Source: Ralstonia pickettii DTP0602
GTDB taxonomy: Bacteria > Pseudomonadota > Gammaproteobacteria > Burkholderiales > Burkholderiaceae
Assembly: GCA_000471925.1 (NCBI GenBank)
Contig: CP006667.1
Location: forward strand, 2,666,001 to 2,730,000
Direction: 5' to 3'
DNA length: 64,000 nucleotides
A program made the position numbers and the translations under genes. The notes under the pieces are model-generated. The model worked only from the letters and a program-made list of their open reading frames with translations. It ran no database searches and was not told the origin of the DNA. This document shows, piece after piece, positions 17,832 to 26,968 of the stretch (the first letter of the stretch is position 1; every line of letters begins with the position of its first letter).

Positions 17832-19451
17832 TCAGGCATCAAGCCAGACATGCTCCGCAAACGAATAGCCCATCAGCCCACCCAGCGGGATCGGTGACAA
17901 GCCCTTTAGCTTCGATGAATGTCCGTCGATGCTGGCCAGGAACAGCGGGATGCCGATGCCGGCGTCCTCGTGGATCATGGTCTGCATGTCGGCATACATC
18001 TGGCTGCGTTTGGCGGTGTCGGTTTCGGCCCGCGCCGCCAGCAGCAGCTGGTCGAACTTGGGGTTCTTCCAGCGCGATTCGTTCCACGGCGCATCGGACT
18101 TGAAGAACTGCGTGAGGATGGTGTCGGCGCTGGGGCGCGGGTTGACATTGCCGAAGCCCACGGGGCTGTTGAGCCAGTGGTTCGACCAGTAGCCGTCGGC
18201 AGGCATGCGCTTGATGTCGAGGTCCAGGCCCACGCGCTGCGCAGTCTGCTGCAGCACCGTCGCCATCTCGACCGAATACAGGGCGGCGGGCGAGGTCACC
18301 ATCGGCACCTTGCCCGTCACGCCGGACTTGCGCAAATGGTACTTAGCCTTGTCAAGGTCGAAGGCGCGCTGCGGCAGGCCCTTGAAAAAGAAGCGGTTGG
18401 TGGGGTCGATCGGCTGATCGTTGCCGAGCACCGCGTAGTCGAGCGCGATGGCCTTCTTCATCTGCGCGCGGTCCTGCAGGTACTTCATCCCCATCACAAA
18501 GTCGGGGTTCATGCCTGGACCCGCGTCCTTGCGCATGATCAGGTCCGTGTACTGCCCCGATTGCGTGACGAGGGTGCCGAAGCCCGGCGTACCCTTGACG
18601 CGGGCCACGGAGCGCGGGTTGACAGAGCCCACCAGGTCCATGCCGCCGGAGAGCAGCGCGTTGATGCGCGCGCTCTCATCGCCGATACCGACGAACTCGA
18701 TCTCGTCGAGGTAGGGCCTTCCCTGCCTCCAGTACGCATCGTTGCGCACTACCACCGTGCGCACGCCCGGCCTGAACTCCTTGATCTTGTAAGGCCCGGT
18801 ACCGATGCCCGCGTTGAAGTCGGTGGTGCCGTCCTTGACGATGAGGAAGTGGAAGGTGCCCAGGATCACTGGCAGGTCGGCATTGGGGCTGGTGAGCACC
18901 ACCGTGACCTCGTTCGGGCCGGTGGCTTTCACGCTCTCGATCTGCTCGGCCAGCACCTTGGCCTTGGAAGCGGTGGCGGGGTCCTTGTGGCGCATGATCG
19001 AGTACACCACGTCGGCCGGGGACAATGCCTTGCCGTCGTGGAAGGCCACGCCCTTGCGCAGCGTGAAGACCCAGGTCTTGGCATCGGTCGTGTTGAACGA
19101 CTCGGCCAGCGCCGGCCGCGGCGTCAGGCTGCCATCGAGCGAGGTCAGGCCGTTGTAGACCATGTTGCAGCGCACGTAGTCGTTCTGGTTCGACTGTTTG
19201 GACGGGTCCAGCGTATCTGAGGCGGCCGCCGTGGCGGCTGCCACGCGGATGCGGCCGCCCCGCTTCGGCGTCTGCGCATGGGCCTTGACGGCCACGCCGG
19301 CCAGGCTGCCGGCCAGCGTGGCCTGCATGCCTCCCGCCAGCAGCATCGCGAGGACGTCACGCCGCGTCGCGCCGCGCTTGAGCAAATCCATCACACGAAG
19401 GCTTTCGCCGGGGCCGACAAGGTTCTCGAACTCTTTACGGCTTTCGCTCAT
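17832..19451 (-). CDS. ABC transporter substrate-binding protein, family 5 (paralogue 2), Tat-exported
   Basis: A 539-residue SBP_bac_5 protein. The ATG at 19451 has AGGAG upstream; an in-frame start at 19541 lies in the conserved control region. The Tat signal ATRRDVLAMLLAGGM is followed by a hydrophobic stretch ending AHAQ. It is very similar along its length to paralogue 3 (45840-47459) and less so to paralogue 1. No permease or ATPase gene is linked to it on this side, so it probably delivers ligand to the duplicated transporter cores. It is divergent from a GNAT gene. Confidence 0.9.
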   Translation of the reverse strand: MSESRKEFENLVGPGESLRVMDLLKRGATRRDVLAMLLAGGMQATLAGSLAGVAVKAHAQTPKRGGRIRVAAATAAASDTLDPSKQSNQNDYVRCNMVYNGLTSLDGSLTPRPALAESFNTTDAKTWVFTLRKGVAFHDGKALSPADVVYSIMRHKDPATASKAKVLAEQIESVKATGPNEVTVVLTSPNADLPVILGTFHFLIVKDGTTDFNAGIGTGPYKIKEFRPGVRTVVVRNDAYWRQGRPYLDEIEFVGIGDESARINALLSGGMDLVGSVNPRSVARVKGTPGFGTLVTQSGQYTDLIMRKDAGPGMNPDFVMGMKYLQDRAQMKKAIALDYAVLGNDQPIDPTNRFFFKGLPQRAFDLDKAKYHLRKSGVTGKVPMVTSPAALYSVEMATVLQQTAQRVGLDLDIKRMPADGYWSNHWLNSPVGFGNVNPRPSADTILTQFFKSDAPWNESRWKNPKFDQLLLAARAETDTAKRSQMYADMQTMIHEDAGIGIPLFLASIDGHSSKLKGLSPIPLGGLMGYSFAEHVWLDA

Positions 19452-19718
19452 CGTAGTGCTCCTGGTTGGTCTGGAAAGGCCGGCAGGCGCGGACTTGTCA
19501 TGACGCACCGCTAATGACTGCAGGTCATTCATGCTAGTCAAGAAGGCTCAGCATTTGTCCCTGTTACAGCCTGCGCTACCGCATTGAATTGCAAAACCGG
19601 CACCTCCGGCAGACGAATCTTGCAAGTTACGGATAAACCCCAACTCGTTCTGGCTCGACCGCCCGATGTCGTTCAAGATAAATGTCGGTGCCAACCTTTC
19701 TTCCCGAGGACAACGCCC
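19452..19718. promoter_or_regulatory. Divergent control region between binding protein 2 and GNAT 2
   Basis: A 267-base region whose part 19530-19680 is recognisably repeated, with substitutions, at 51264-51430 ahead of the second aldehyde dehydrogenase: CAGCATTTGTC, GCGCTACCGCAT and GGATAAACCC blocks in the same order. It includes TGCAAGTTACGGATA (19621-19635), the reverse form of the motif seen near the other GNAT genes. A CGAGGA ribosome site for the GNAT gene is at 19705-19710. Confidence 0.5.
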
Positions 19719-20606
19719 ATGTTTGCCCCGCTACCACATGCCCAGGACACCATTGCCGACGACGGCGTGGTGCTGCGCCCGATGACTGCCGACGACCTGA
19801 CGCGGGCCCACGCCCTGTCGCAGGAACAGCGCTGGCCCCATCGCCTGACCGACTGGGAGCAGATGTTCGCGCACGCCGAGGGCATCGTAGCCGAACTCGA
19901 TGGCCAACTCGTCGCCACTGCCCTGCGCTGGCGCTGGGGCAAGCACCACGCCACCATCGGCATGGTGATCGTCACGCCGGCGTGCCAGGGCCGGCGCATC
20001 GGCTACCGGCTGATGCGCGCGCTGCTTGAAGGCCTGGACGACTGCACCGTGCTGCTGCACGCCACGGCCGATGGCCGCGGCCTGTACGAGCGCCTGGGCT
20101 TTGCGTGCACCGGCGCGGTCTGCCAGCACCAGGGCACGGCCCAGCCTGCCCCTTTGATCGCCCTGCCTGACGGCTGGCGTCTGCGCCCCGCGGGTCACAA
20201 CGAGGCCGCCGCACTGCACCGGCTCGACGCGCAGGCGCGCGGTATGCCGCGCGAGGCGTTGGTCGACGACCTGCAGGCCAGCGCCGAGGCCTGCGTGGTG
20301 CTGGACTTCGAGGGCGAGCCGCGCGGCTTCGCCATGCTGCGCCGCTTCGGGCGCGGCCATGCCATCGGCCCCGTGGTAGCGCCCGGGGACAATGGCGCCA
20401 GGGCGCTGGTCGCGTACCTGGCCGGCCTGAATGCGGGCAACTTCACGCGCATCGACATCGACTGCGCCAGCGGGCTGGGCGAATGGCTGGAGAGCATTGG
20501 CCTGCCGCGTGTGGACGCGCCCGCGACCATGGTGCGCGGTGCGGCGCCGGCCACGTCACCGGGGGCGGCGGCGCTGTTCGCGCTCGTGACCCAGGCCATG
20601 GGCTGA
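19719..20606 (+). CDS. GNAT acetyltransferase with C-terminal YitH-like domain (paralogue 2)
   Basis: A 295-residue protein from the ATG at 19719 (CGAGGA 8 bases upstream). The N-terminal GNAT domain has the acetyl-CoA loop CQGRRIGYRLM (about residues 88-98) and YERLGF near 123. The C-terminal domain has GFAMLRRFGRGHAIGPVVAP near 203. It heads a plus-strand cluster with an aminotransferase and a three-subunit oxidase and is divergent from a binding-protein gene. A short relic of its C-terminal region is visible at about 51450-51500 in the second cluster. Confidence 0.86.
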   Translation: MFAPLPHAQDTIADDGVVLRPMTADDLTRAHALSQEQRWPHRLTDWEQMFAHAEGIVAELDGQLVATALRWRWGKHHATIGMVIVTPACQGRRIGYRLMRALLEGLDDCTVLLHATADGRGLYERLGFACTGAVCQHQGTAQPAPLIALPDGWRLRPAGHNEAAALHRLDAQARGMPREALVDDLQASAEACVVLDFEGEPRGFAMLRRFGRGHAIGPVVAPGDNGARALVAYLAGLNAGNFTRIDIDCASGLGEWLESIGLPRVDAPATMVRGAAPATSPGAAALFALVTQAMG

Positions 20607-20787
20607 AGACGCGCCAGGCTGCGGAAAGCGCACTGCCAAACAATCTGCTGCCACGGCCCGCATAACAGCAGCGTGCTTCGTTCAGTCCCCTCAATGCAGC
20701 ATCCCGCCATGTTCAGCCTGCCGTAATCTTGAGGCATAGGCCAGCCTGTTGTGCTGCGCACACGAATGGACGCGAACGGACCCTGCC

Positions 20788-22191
20788 ATGACCCAACTCA
20801 CCGACCTGCCCCAGCTCGCCGCGCTTGAAGCCGCCGATCGCGCACACCTTATCCACCCTGTGTCGCCGTGGCGCGTGCACGAGCAGCGCGGCCCCACGGT
20901 GCTGTCGTCGGGCCGCGGCGCGTGGCTGACCGACGCCAACGGCCACGAAGTGCTCGATGCCTTCGCCGGGCTGTGGTGCGTCAACGTGGGCTACGGCCAG
21001 GAAAGCGTGGTGCAGGCCGCCGCCGAGCAAATGCGCCGCCTGCCCTACGCTACCGGCTACTTCCATTTCAGCAGCGAGCCGGCGATCCGCCTCGCCGACA
21101 AGCTGGTGCAGATCACGCCCCGCTCGCTGAACCACGTATATCTCACTCTCGGCGGCTCCGAGGCGGTCGATACGGCGGTGCGTTTCATCACGCAGTACTT
21201 CAACGCCACCGCGCGCCCGTCGAAGAAGCACTTCATCTCGCTGGAGCGCGGCTACCACGGCTCCTCGTCGACGGGCGCCGGCCTCACCGCCCTGCCTGCG
21301 TTCCACCGCGGCTTTGACCTGCCGCTGCCGACGCAGCACTACATCCCCTCGCCCAATCCCTACCGCGCCGCCGATCCCACCGATGCGCAAGGCATCATCG
21401 CCGCCTCGGTGGCGGCACTGCGCGCGAAAGTCGCCGAGCTGGGCGCGGACAATGTGGCCGCGTTCTTCTGCGAACCGATCCAGGGCTCCGGCGGCGTGAT
21501 CGTGCCGCCCAAGGGCTGGCTCAGGGCCATGCGCGACGCGGCGCGCGAGCTGGACATCCTGTTCGTCGTCGACGAGGTCATCACGGGCTTCGGCCGCACC
21601 GGCCCCATGTTTGCCTGTGATGCCGAAGACGTCGCGCCGGACATCATGACGCTGGCCAAGGGCCTCACCGCCGGCTACGTCCCGATGGGCGCGACGCTGA
21701 TCTCCGACCAGGTCTATGCCGGCATTGCCGATGGCGCACCCGGCGCAGCGCCCATCGGCCACGGCGCCACGTATTCGGCCCACCCGGTCAGTGCGGCAGT
21801 GGCGCTGGAAGTCCTGCGGCTGTATGAGGAAGGGGGCATCCTGGCCAATGGGCAGCGTGGCGCGGCAACCTTCGCAGCCGGACTGGATGCGCTGCGCAGT
21901 CATCCGCTGGTGGGCGACTCGCGCCATCGCGGGCTGCTGGGCGCGCTGGAACTGGTCAGCGACAAGGCCAGCAAGCGCGGCTTCGACGCATCGCTGGGCC
22001 TGTCCGATCGCATTGCCGCGACCGCCTACCGCAACGGCATCGTGTTCCGCGCCTTTGGCGACAATATCCTCGGCTTTGCCCCGGCGCTGACGTACACGGA
22101 ACACGAATTCGAGCTGATGTTCGCGCGCGTGAAGCAGACGCTCGACGACGTGCTCGCCTTCCCCGAGGTGCGTGCCGCGCTTGCGAGCTGA
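20788..22191 (+). CDS. Class III aminotransferase (omega-amino acid/polyamine:pyruvate type)
   Basis: A 467-residue fold-type I PLP enzyme. It shows LDAFAGLWCVNVGYG near residue 50, the aromatic YFHFSS segment, FVVDEVITGFGRTGPMF near 255 and the PLP lysine in TLAKGLTAGYVPMGA near 288. These are features of beta-alanine:pyruvate and putrescine-type transaminases. It lies between GNAT 2 and the oxidase operon on the same strand, 49 bases before the ferredoxin-like subunit gene. The paralogous cluster at 51 kb has lost this gene by deletion. The amine substrate is unknown. Confidence 0.88.
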   Translation: MTQLTDLPQLAALEAADRAHLIHPVSPWRVHEQRGPTVLSSGRGAWLTDANGHEVLDAFAGLWCVNVGYGQESVVQAAAEQMRRLPYATGYFHFSSEPAIRLADKLVQITPRSLNHVYLTLGGSEAVDTAVRFITQYFNATARPSKKHFISLERGYHGSSSTGAGLTALPAFHRGFDLPLPTQHYIPSPNPYRAADPTDAQGIIAASVAALRAKVAELGADNVAAFFCEPIQGSGGVIVPPKGWLRAMRDAARELDILFVVDEVITGFGRTGPMFACDAEDVAPDIMTLAKGLTAGYVPMGATLISDQVYAGIADGAPGAAPIGHGATYSAHPVSAAVALEVLRLYEEGGILANGQRGAATFAAGLDALRSHPLVGDSRHRGLLGALELVSDKASKRGFDASLGLSDRIAATAYRNGIVFRAFGDNILGFAPALTYTEHEFELMFARVKQTLDDVLAFPEVRAALAS

Positions 22192-22240
22192 GATAGCAGC
22201 AGTCAGACCATTGTTCCAAACCAACGCCGAGCCGCCGCCC

Positions 22241-22615
22241 ATGCCCGACAACGCTCCCCCACTGCCTGCGCGATTCATGCGGCTGGCAGAATCCGACCGT
22301 CCCGCCATCACCCTGCGCATCGATGGCCAAACTGCCACTGCACTGGCGGGTGACACCCTTCTGGTCGCCCTGCTGCTGCATGGCCGGCGCGTGCGCGACA
22401 GCGAATTCGGCGACGGCCCGCGCGCGGGCTTCTGCCTGATGGGCGCCTGCCAGGACTGCTGGGTATGGACGCCCGCCGGCGAGCGCCTGCGCGCCTGTTC
22501 CACGCCTGCCGAGGCCGGCATGGAAGTGCTGACCCGACCGCCCGCGCACCACTGGCCCGCGACGCCAGACCTGCAGGAATCGCTCGCGCGCCACGCGCCG
22601 GGAGCCGCCGCATGA
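22241..22615 (+). CDS. (2Fe-2S)-binding small subunit of amine/opine oxidase (HcnA/OoxA-associated type), copy 1
   Basis: A 124-residue protein with one [2Fe-2S] ferredoxin-like fold: GFCLMGACQDCWVW supplies three cysteines near residues 70-78 and LRACSTPA the fourth near 90. Small subunits like this accompany two flavoprotein subunits in hydrogen cyanide synthase, D-hydroxyproline dehydrogenase and related amine oxidases. Its stop overlaps the next start (ATGA). The ATG at 22241 is preferred because upstream in-frame sequence overlaps the aminotransferase. Confidence 0.86.
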   Translation: MPDNAPPLPARFMRLAESDRPAITLRIDGQTATALAGDTLLVALLLHGRRVRDSEFGDGPRAGFCLMGACQDCWVWTPAGERLRACSTPAEAGMEVLTRPPAHHWPATPDLQESLARHAPGAAA

Positions 22616-24012
22616 ACGCGCCATCAGTATCGCCCCGCATCGTCGTGGTCGGCACCGGCCCCGCCGGCGTACGCGCGGCCCAGGCACTGGTGCAGGCCGG
22701 GCTGCGCCCTACCGTGATCGACGAAGGCCGGCGCGACGGCGGCCAGATCTACCGCCGCCAACCCGAAGGCTTCAAACGCTCCTACGCCAAGCTCTATGGC
22801 AGCGAGGCCGACAAGGCCCAGGCGCTGCACCGCGACTTCGACGCACTGCGCGCGCAGATCGACTACCGCCCTAACACGCTGGCGTGGAACCTGACCGAGG
22901 GCGAGCTGCACGTCGTGCGCGAGGACGAGCCGCAGACGCTGCCCTTCGACGCACTGCTGGTGTGCTCCGGTGCCACCGACCGGCTCATGCCGGTGCCCGG
23001 CTGGCACCGCGCCGGCTGCTACAGCCTGGGCGCCTCGCAGATCGCGCTGAAGGCACAGGCCTGCGCCATCGGTACGCAAGTCGTCTTCCTCGGCAGCGGG
23101 CCGCTGCTCTACCTGGTGGCCTCGCAGTACGTGCAGGCCGGCGCGCGCGTGGCGGCGGTACTCGACACCGCCCCCGCTAATAAATCCTGGGGCGCCATTG
23201 CCGGCCTGCTGGCGCGCCCCCGGCTGGCGCTGCGCGGGCTCGGACTGATCCGCGGTCTCAAGCATGCCGGCATACCGGTGCTGCAGGGCGTGACCCCGCT
23301 GGCGATCGACGGCGATGACCGCCTTGGCGTGCAGGCCGTGACCGTGCGCGATGCGCGCGGGCGCGAGCAGCGCTTCGAATGCGACGCCGTGGGCCTGGGC
23401 TGGCACCTGCGCGCCGAGACGCAACTGGCCGACCTCGCGCGCTGCGAGTTCGCCTTCGAACCCGTGAGCCGCCAGTGGCTGCCGCGCATCGACACGGACG
23501 GCCGCAGCAGCACGCGCGGCGTGTACCTGGCCGGCGACGGCGCGCGCATCCTCGGTGCCGATGGGGCCGAGGCCGCGGGCCGGCTCGCGGCCCTGGCGGC
23601 GCTGGCCGACCTCGGGCATGAGCGGGGCCGCGCACAATATGCCGCGGAATCGGCTGCGCTGCGCCGCACGCTGGGCCAAATGGATCGCTTCCGCCAAGGG
23701 CTGGCGCGCGCCTTTCCGTGGCCGCACACGCAGGCCGCCGCCCTGCCCGATGCCGCAGTGGTATGCCGCTGCGAGGCCGTGACGGTGGGCGAGCTGCGCC
23801 GCTGCGTGACCGAGCTGGACAGCCAGGAAGTCAATCGGGCCAAGGCCTTCAGCCGCGTCGGCATGGGCCGCTGCCAGGGACGCTTCTGCAGCCATGCCGC
23901 GGCCGAGATCGTGGCGCAGGCCTGCGGCATTCCGGTCGAACAAGTCGGTCGCCTGCGCTCGCAGGCACCGGTCAAGCCACTGATGATGAATACACATGAG
24001 GTGCAGCCATGA
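22612..24012 (+). CDS. FAD/NAD(P)-dependent oxidoreductase with BFD-like [2Fe-2S] domain, oxidase alpha subunit, copy 1
   Basis: A 466-residue flavoprotein. An N-terminal FAD-binding GxGxxG (VVVGTGPAGVRAAQAL, residues 9-24) and a second dinucleotide motif, FLGSGPLLYL, are followed by a C-terminal BFD-like cluster with CRCEAVTV near 383 and GRCQGRFC near 420. This is the architecture of opine oxidase subunit A, HcnB and D-hydroxyproline dehydrogenase alpha. Start and stop both overlap neighbours by 4 bases, indicating a tightly coupled complex. It is nearly identical to 52082-53482. Confidence 0.87.
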   Translation: MNAPSVSPRIVVVGTGPAGVRAAQALVQAGLRPTVIDEGRRDGGQIYRRQPEGFKRSYAKLYGSEADKAQALHRDFDALRAQIDYRPNTLAWNLTEGELHVVREDEPQTLPFDALLVCSGATDRLMPVPGWHRAGCYSLGASQIALKAQACAIGTQVVFLGSGPLLYLVASQYVQAGARVAAVLDTAPANKSWGAIAGLLARPRLALRGLGLIRGLKHAGIPVLQGVTPLAIDGDDRLGVQAVTVRDARGREQRFECDAVGLGWHLRAETQLADLARCEFAFEPVSRQWLPRIDTDGRSSTRGVYLAGDGARILGADGAEAAGRLAALAALADLGHERGRAQYAAESAALRRTLGQMDRFRQGLARAFPWPHTQAAALPDAAVVCRCEAVTVGELRRCVTELDSQEVNRAKAFSRVGMGRCQGRFCSHAAAEIVAQACGIPVEQVGRLRSQAPVKPLMMNTHEVQP

Positions 24013-25199
24013 GTGGCACCAAAACTAGCACGACAGCGAGCACGGCAACCAGGACGCACGACGCCGATGTGCTGGTGCTCGGTGGCGGCCTGATGGGCAC
24101 TACCACCGCTTTCTTCCTGCGCCAGCAGGGCCTCTCGGTGGTGCTGCTGGAGCGCGAGCTGGTCGGGCGCCAGGCCAGCGGCACCAACTTCGGCAATGTG
24201 CGCCGCCAGGGACGTGCGCTGCACCAGATGCCGCTGGCCAACCGGGCGCGCGCCGTCTGGGGCCGCGTGAAGGAACTGCTGGGCGAGGACCTCGAGTTCG
24301 TCCCGTACGGCCACCTGCGCGTGTGCTACACCGAACAGCAGGCCGCCGTGCTCGAGCAGCACGCGCGCGACGTGAAGCCGCTCGGGCTGGACCTGGAGCT
24401 CTTCAGCGCCGAGCAGTTGCGCCGGCGCTGGGGCATCTTTGCGCCCGGCGTGGTGGCAGGTTCGTACTCGCCGCAGGACGGCCATGCCAATCCGCGCCTG
24501 GCCGGACCCGCCTTCGCACGCGCCGCGCGTCGCGCCGGCGCACAGATCGTCGAGCACGCCGAGGTGATGCAGGTCGAGCGCGACGCCAATGGCTTTGTCG
24601 CGCACACCGCGGATGGCCGGCGCTTTCGTGCTCCGCAGATGCTGGTGGCGTGCGGCGCCTGGTCCAACCGTATGGCCGAACAGTTCGGCGAGGCCGTGCC
24701 GATGGACGCGCGCGGCCCGCAGATGGGCGTGACCGAGCCGCTGCCCTATGCCATCGGCCCCTCCATCGGCATTTCGTCGCCGATCGAGCATGAGGGCCTG
24801 TACTTCCGCCAGATCTCACGCGGCAACATCGTCTTCGGCGGCGGCCTCAAGGGGCCGGCCTACACCGACCGCATTCGCGCCTACGTGAAGCCCGACAACG
24901 TGCTGCGCCAGCTGCGCGAACTGCGCCGTTTCGTGCCGGCCTTCGAGCATGTGCAGCTGATTCGCGTGTGGAGCGGCATCGAAGGCTATACCGCCGACTG
25001 GCAGCCCGTGATGGGCCCCAGCGCCACGGTGCCCGGCCTGTACTACGCCTTCGGCTTCAATGGTGAAGGCTTTGCGATCAGCCCCGGCGTCGGCGAAACC
25101 ATGGCGGAGCTGATCGCCACGGGGAGTACCTCGATTCCCCTGGAGCCTTATGCCATCTGGCGCTTTGCGCGTGCGCAGGTGCTGCTGGAAACGAACTGA
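24009..25199 (+). CDS. FAD-dependent DAO-family oxidoreductase, oxidase beta subunit, copy 1
   Basis: A 396-residue D-amino-acid-oxidase-fold flavoprotein. It has the N-terminal GxGxxG LVLGGGLMGTTTAFFL near residue 22, an ERELVGRQASGTNFGNVRRQ segment typical of sarcosine/glycine oxidase-like beta subunits, and the C-terminal FGFNGEGFAISPG. It probably performs C-N oxidation of an N-alkylated or D-amino acid, with electrons passed through the alpha and ferredoxin-like subunits. It overlaps the alpha gene by 4 bases. An IS element has entered the repeat located 83 bases after its stop. Confidence 0.88.
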   Translation: MSGTKTSTTASTATRTHDADVLVLGGGLMGTTTAFFLRQQGLSVVLLERELVGRQASGTNFGNVRRQGRALHQMPLANRARAVWGRVKELLGEDLEFVPYGHLRVCYTEQQAAVLEQHARDVKPLGLDLELFSAEQLRRRWGIFAPGVVAGSYSPQDGHANPRLAGPAFARAARRAGAQIVEHAEVMQVERDANGFVAHTADGRRFRAPQMLVACGAWSNRMAEQFGEAVPMDARGPQMGVTEPLPYAIGPSIGISSPIEHEGLYFRQISRGNIVFGGGLKGPAYTDRIRAYVKPDNVLRQLRELRRFVPAFEHVQLIRVWSGIEGYTADWQPVMGPSATVPGLYYAFGFNGEGFAISPGVGETMAELIATGSTSIPLEPYAIWRFARAQVLLETN

Positions 25200-25282
25200 T
25201 CCGCGTGGCTTTGATCCGATGACGCGGGTGTGCGATGCGCGAGCGTGCGGTGCACGCTTGTTTGCTCCCCTCTCCCGCAGGC

Positions 25283-26783
25283 GCTTGCCTTTACCCACAT
25301 CTCGATAGGAAAGGTTGTAAACCGGATTGGACGGTGTTAACTTCGGGTGAAGTTGACAATCAGTGGTGGCAATTTTGCCTGATACGGAAGATCTGGAAGA
25401 TTGGGCCAGCGACGAATTCGGTGGCGCTCAGTTGGGCGATGCACGTCGCACGCAGCGCCTTGTGGCATTGGCGCGCGGACTGGCGCAAAAGGCCCATGTT
25501 TCGTTCCCGCAGGCCTTGAGTGGTGCCCAACTCAAGGCGGCATATCGCTTCTTTGATAATGAGGCGGTTGACCCGGACGGAATACTGGCGAGCCACGTCG
25601 CTCAAACCGTGGGTCGCATGCAGCAGGTGCCTGTCGTCCTGACGGTGCAGGACACCACGGAATTCAATCTGGCAAATTTGCCCGCGACTGAGGGACTTGG
25701 TCACGGCACGGGCGGCAATTTGCACGGATTCATGTTGCACAGCGTGCTGGCGGTGACGCCTGAGGGCCTGCCACTGGGCGTGTTGAGCATGAAGACGTGG
25801 GTGCGTGCGCCGCAAGCATCGGGCAAGGCCAGGCAGCGCCGGGCGCTGTCCATTCGCGAGAAGGAAAGCGTGAAGTGGCTGGAGGGGCTGGAATGCCTTG
25901 AGCCGCTCAAGATGCAGTGTCCGGACACGCACCTTGTTGCCGTCAGCGATCGCGAGGGCGATGTGTATGACGTGTTTCTGGCGCCGCGCCCAGCGGGGGT
26001 GGACTGGTTGGTGCGGGCCGCCTGGAATCGGGGCGTGGACCACCCAGAGAAGTATCTGTGGGAGACGGTTGCCGCGGCTCCTGTACTTGGGGAGACCGTA
26101 CTGCACGTGCCCAGGTCCGGCGCCAGGCAGGCACGTAGTGCCCGACTGGCTTTGCGCTGTGTGCCGGTCCAACTGCGAGCGCCGCGCAGCCGCGGTGCAG
26201 AGGGGCTACCGAGTCTCGAAGTGTTTGCCATTCACGCGCTGGAAATCGAGCCGCCCGAAGGCGTTGAGCCGCTCGAATGGATGTTGCTCAGTTCGATGCC
26301 CACCCAAACGCTGGAAGATGTGCTCGAACGGCTGAGCTGGTACGCCCGGCGCTGGACCATTGAATCCTGGCATCGTGTCCTGAAAAGTGGCTGCCAGATC
26401 GAGGCCCGGCAGTTCGGGACGCTGGAGCGGTTCCTGCGGGCCACGGCGCTGTTCGCCGTGATCGGCTGGCGCATTATGTACGCGACCATGCTGGGCCGGC
26501 TCGAAGCCGATATCCCTTGCTCGGTGCTACTGCAATCGCTCGAATGGCGGGCTTTGTACTGCCGCACGCACGGCACCACCAAGCCACCGGAGCAGGCGCC
26601 CAAACTCAGCGAAGCTGTCCTTTGGATCGCCAAGCTCGGTGGCTACCTGGGTCGCAAAAACGACGATCCCCCGGGAGCCACCGTCCTGTGGCGCGGCTTC
26701 CTCGCCCTGCACGAAATCACCGAAATGTATCGGATCTTCCAGAAAAACGAGTAAGCCGCCGGAAGTTGTGGGTAAAGGCAAGC
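25283..26783 (+). mobile_element. IS4-family insertion sequence
   Basis: A roughly 1.5 kb element bounded by perfect 17-base inverted repeats: GCTTGCCTTTACCCACA at 25283-25299 and its complement at 26767-26783. It encodes one transposase. It sits in the loop of a palindromic repeat, so the flanks are themselves complementary; I could not recognise a clear target duplication. Confidence 0.88.
25363..26754 (+). CDS. IS4-family transposase (Tn5/IS50-like)
   Basis: A 463-residue DDE transposase from a GTG at 25363. It has the N-terminal Tn5-like DNA-binding segment (FGGAQLGDARRTQRL), the first catalytic aspartate in VQDTTEFN near residue 97, the second in VSDREGDVYD near 196, and a YREK signature YARRWTIESWHRVLK near 327-341 holding the catalytic glutamate. 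All catalytic residues appear present and the frame is unbroken, so the element may be active. Confidence 0.92.
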   Translation: MVAILPDTEDLEDWASDEFGGAQLGDARRTQRLVALARGLAQKAHVSFPQALSGAQLKAAYRFFDNEAVDPDGILASHVAQTVGRMQQVPVVLTVQDTTEFNLANLPATEGLGHGTGGNLHGFMLHSVLAVTPEGLPLGVLSMKTWVRAPQASGKARQRRALSIREKESVKWLEGLECLEPLKMQCPDTHLVAVSDREGDVYDVFLAPRPAGVDWLVRAAWNRGVDHPEKYLWETVAAAPVLGETVLHVPRSGARQARSARLALRCVPVQLRAPRSRGAEGLPSLEVFAIHALEIEPPEGVEPLEWMLLSSMPTQTLEDVLERLSWYARRWTIESWHRVLKSGCQIEARQFGTLERFLRATALFAVIGWRIMYATMLGRLEADIPCSVLLQSLEWRALYCRTHGTTKPPEQAPKLSEAVLWIAKLGGYLGRKNDDPPGATVLWRGFLALHEITEMYRIFQKNE

Positions 26784-26968
26784 TTGCGGGAGAGGGGCCG
26801 GGGGAGAGGGCAGGCGCTGGCAACACCGGCGCGCGTTACTTCGTTGACGCTCCAGCCCTCACCCCACCCCTCTCCCGCACGCGGGAGAGGGGTGCGTATG
26901 CGTGAGCTCGCGACTTTGTCAGATGCGCGAGCGTGCAACGAGCGGCTTTCGTCCCGCTCGCGTTCCGA

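Larger units (their letters stand above)
22203..25199 (+). repeat. Duplicated three-subunit oxidase operon, copy 1
   Basis: About 3 kb that aligns without gaps to 51673-54669 (offset 29470), with scattered single-base differences, many of them silent. It starts about 40 bases ahead of the ferredoxin-like gene and ends at the stop of the third gene. It is older or less homogenised than the transporter duplication, which is almost identical. Confidence 0.92.
25266..26895. repeat. Dispersed palindromic repeat (CTCTCCCGC family), element R2, split by IS
   Basis: The left arm CCCCTCTCCCGC (25266-25277) and the rest of the element (26784-26895) lie on the two sides of the IS4-type element. The right part carries GCGCGTTACTTCGTTGACGC and a closing hairpin at 26871-26892. 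The unbroken relative at 54672-54800, after the second oxidase operon, shows what the site looked like before insertion. Confidence 0.8.

Noticed and set aside
22612..25199. Calling the oxidase specifically octopine/nopaline oxidase or cyanide synthase
   Set aside because: The subunit architecture fits several enzymes, and sequence alone, without comparison tools, cannot fix the substrate.
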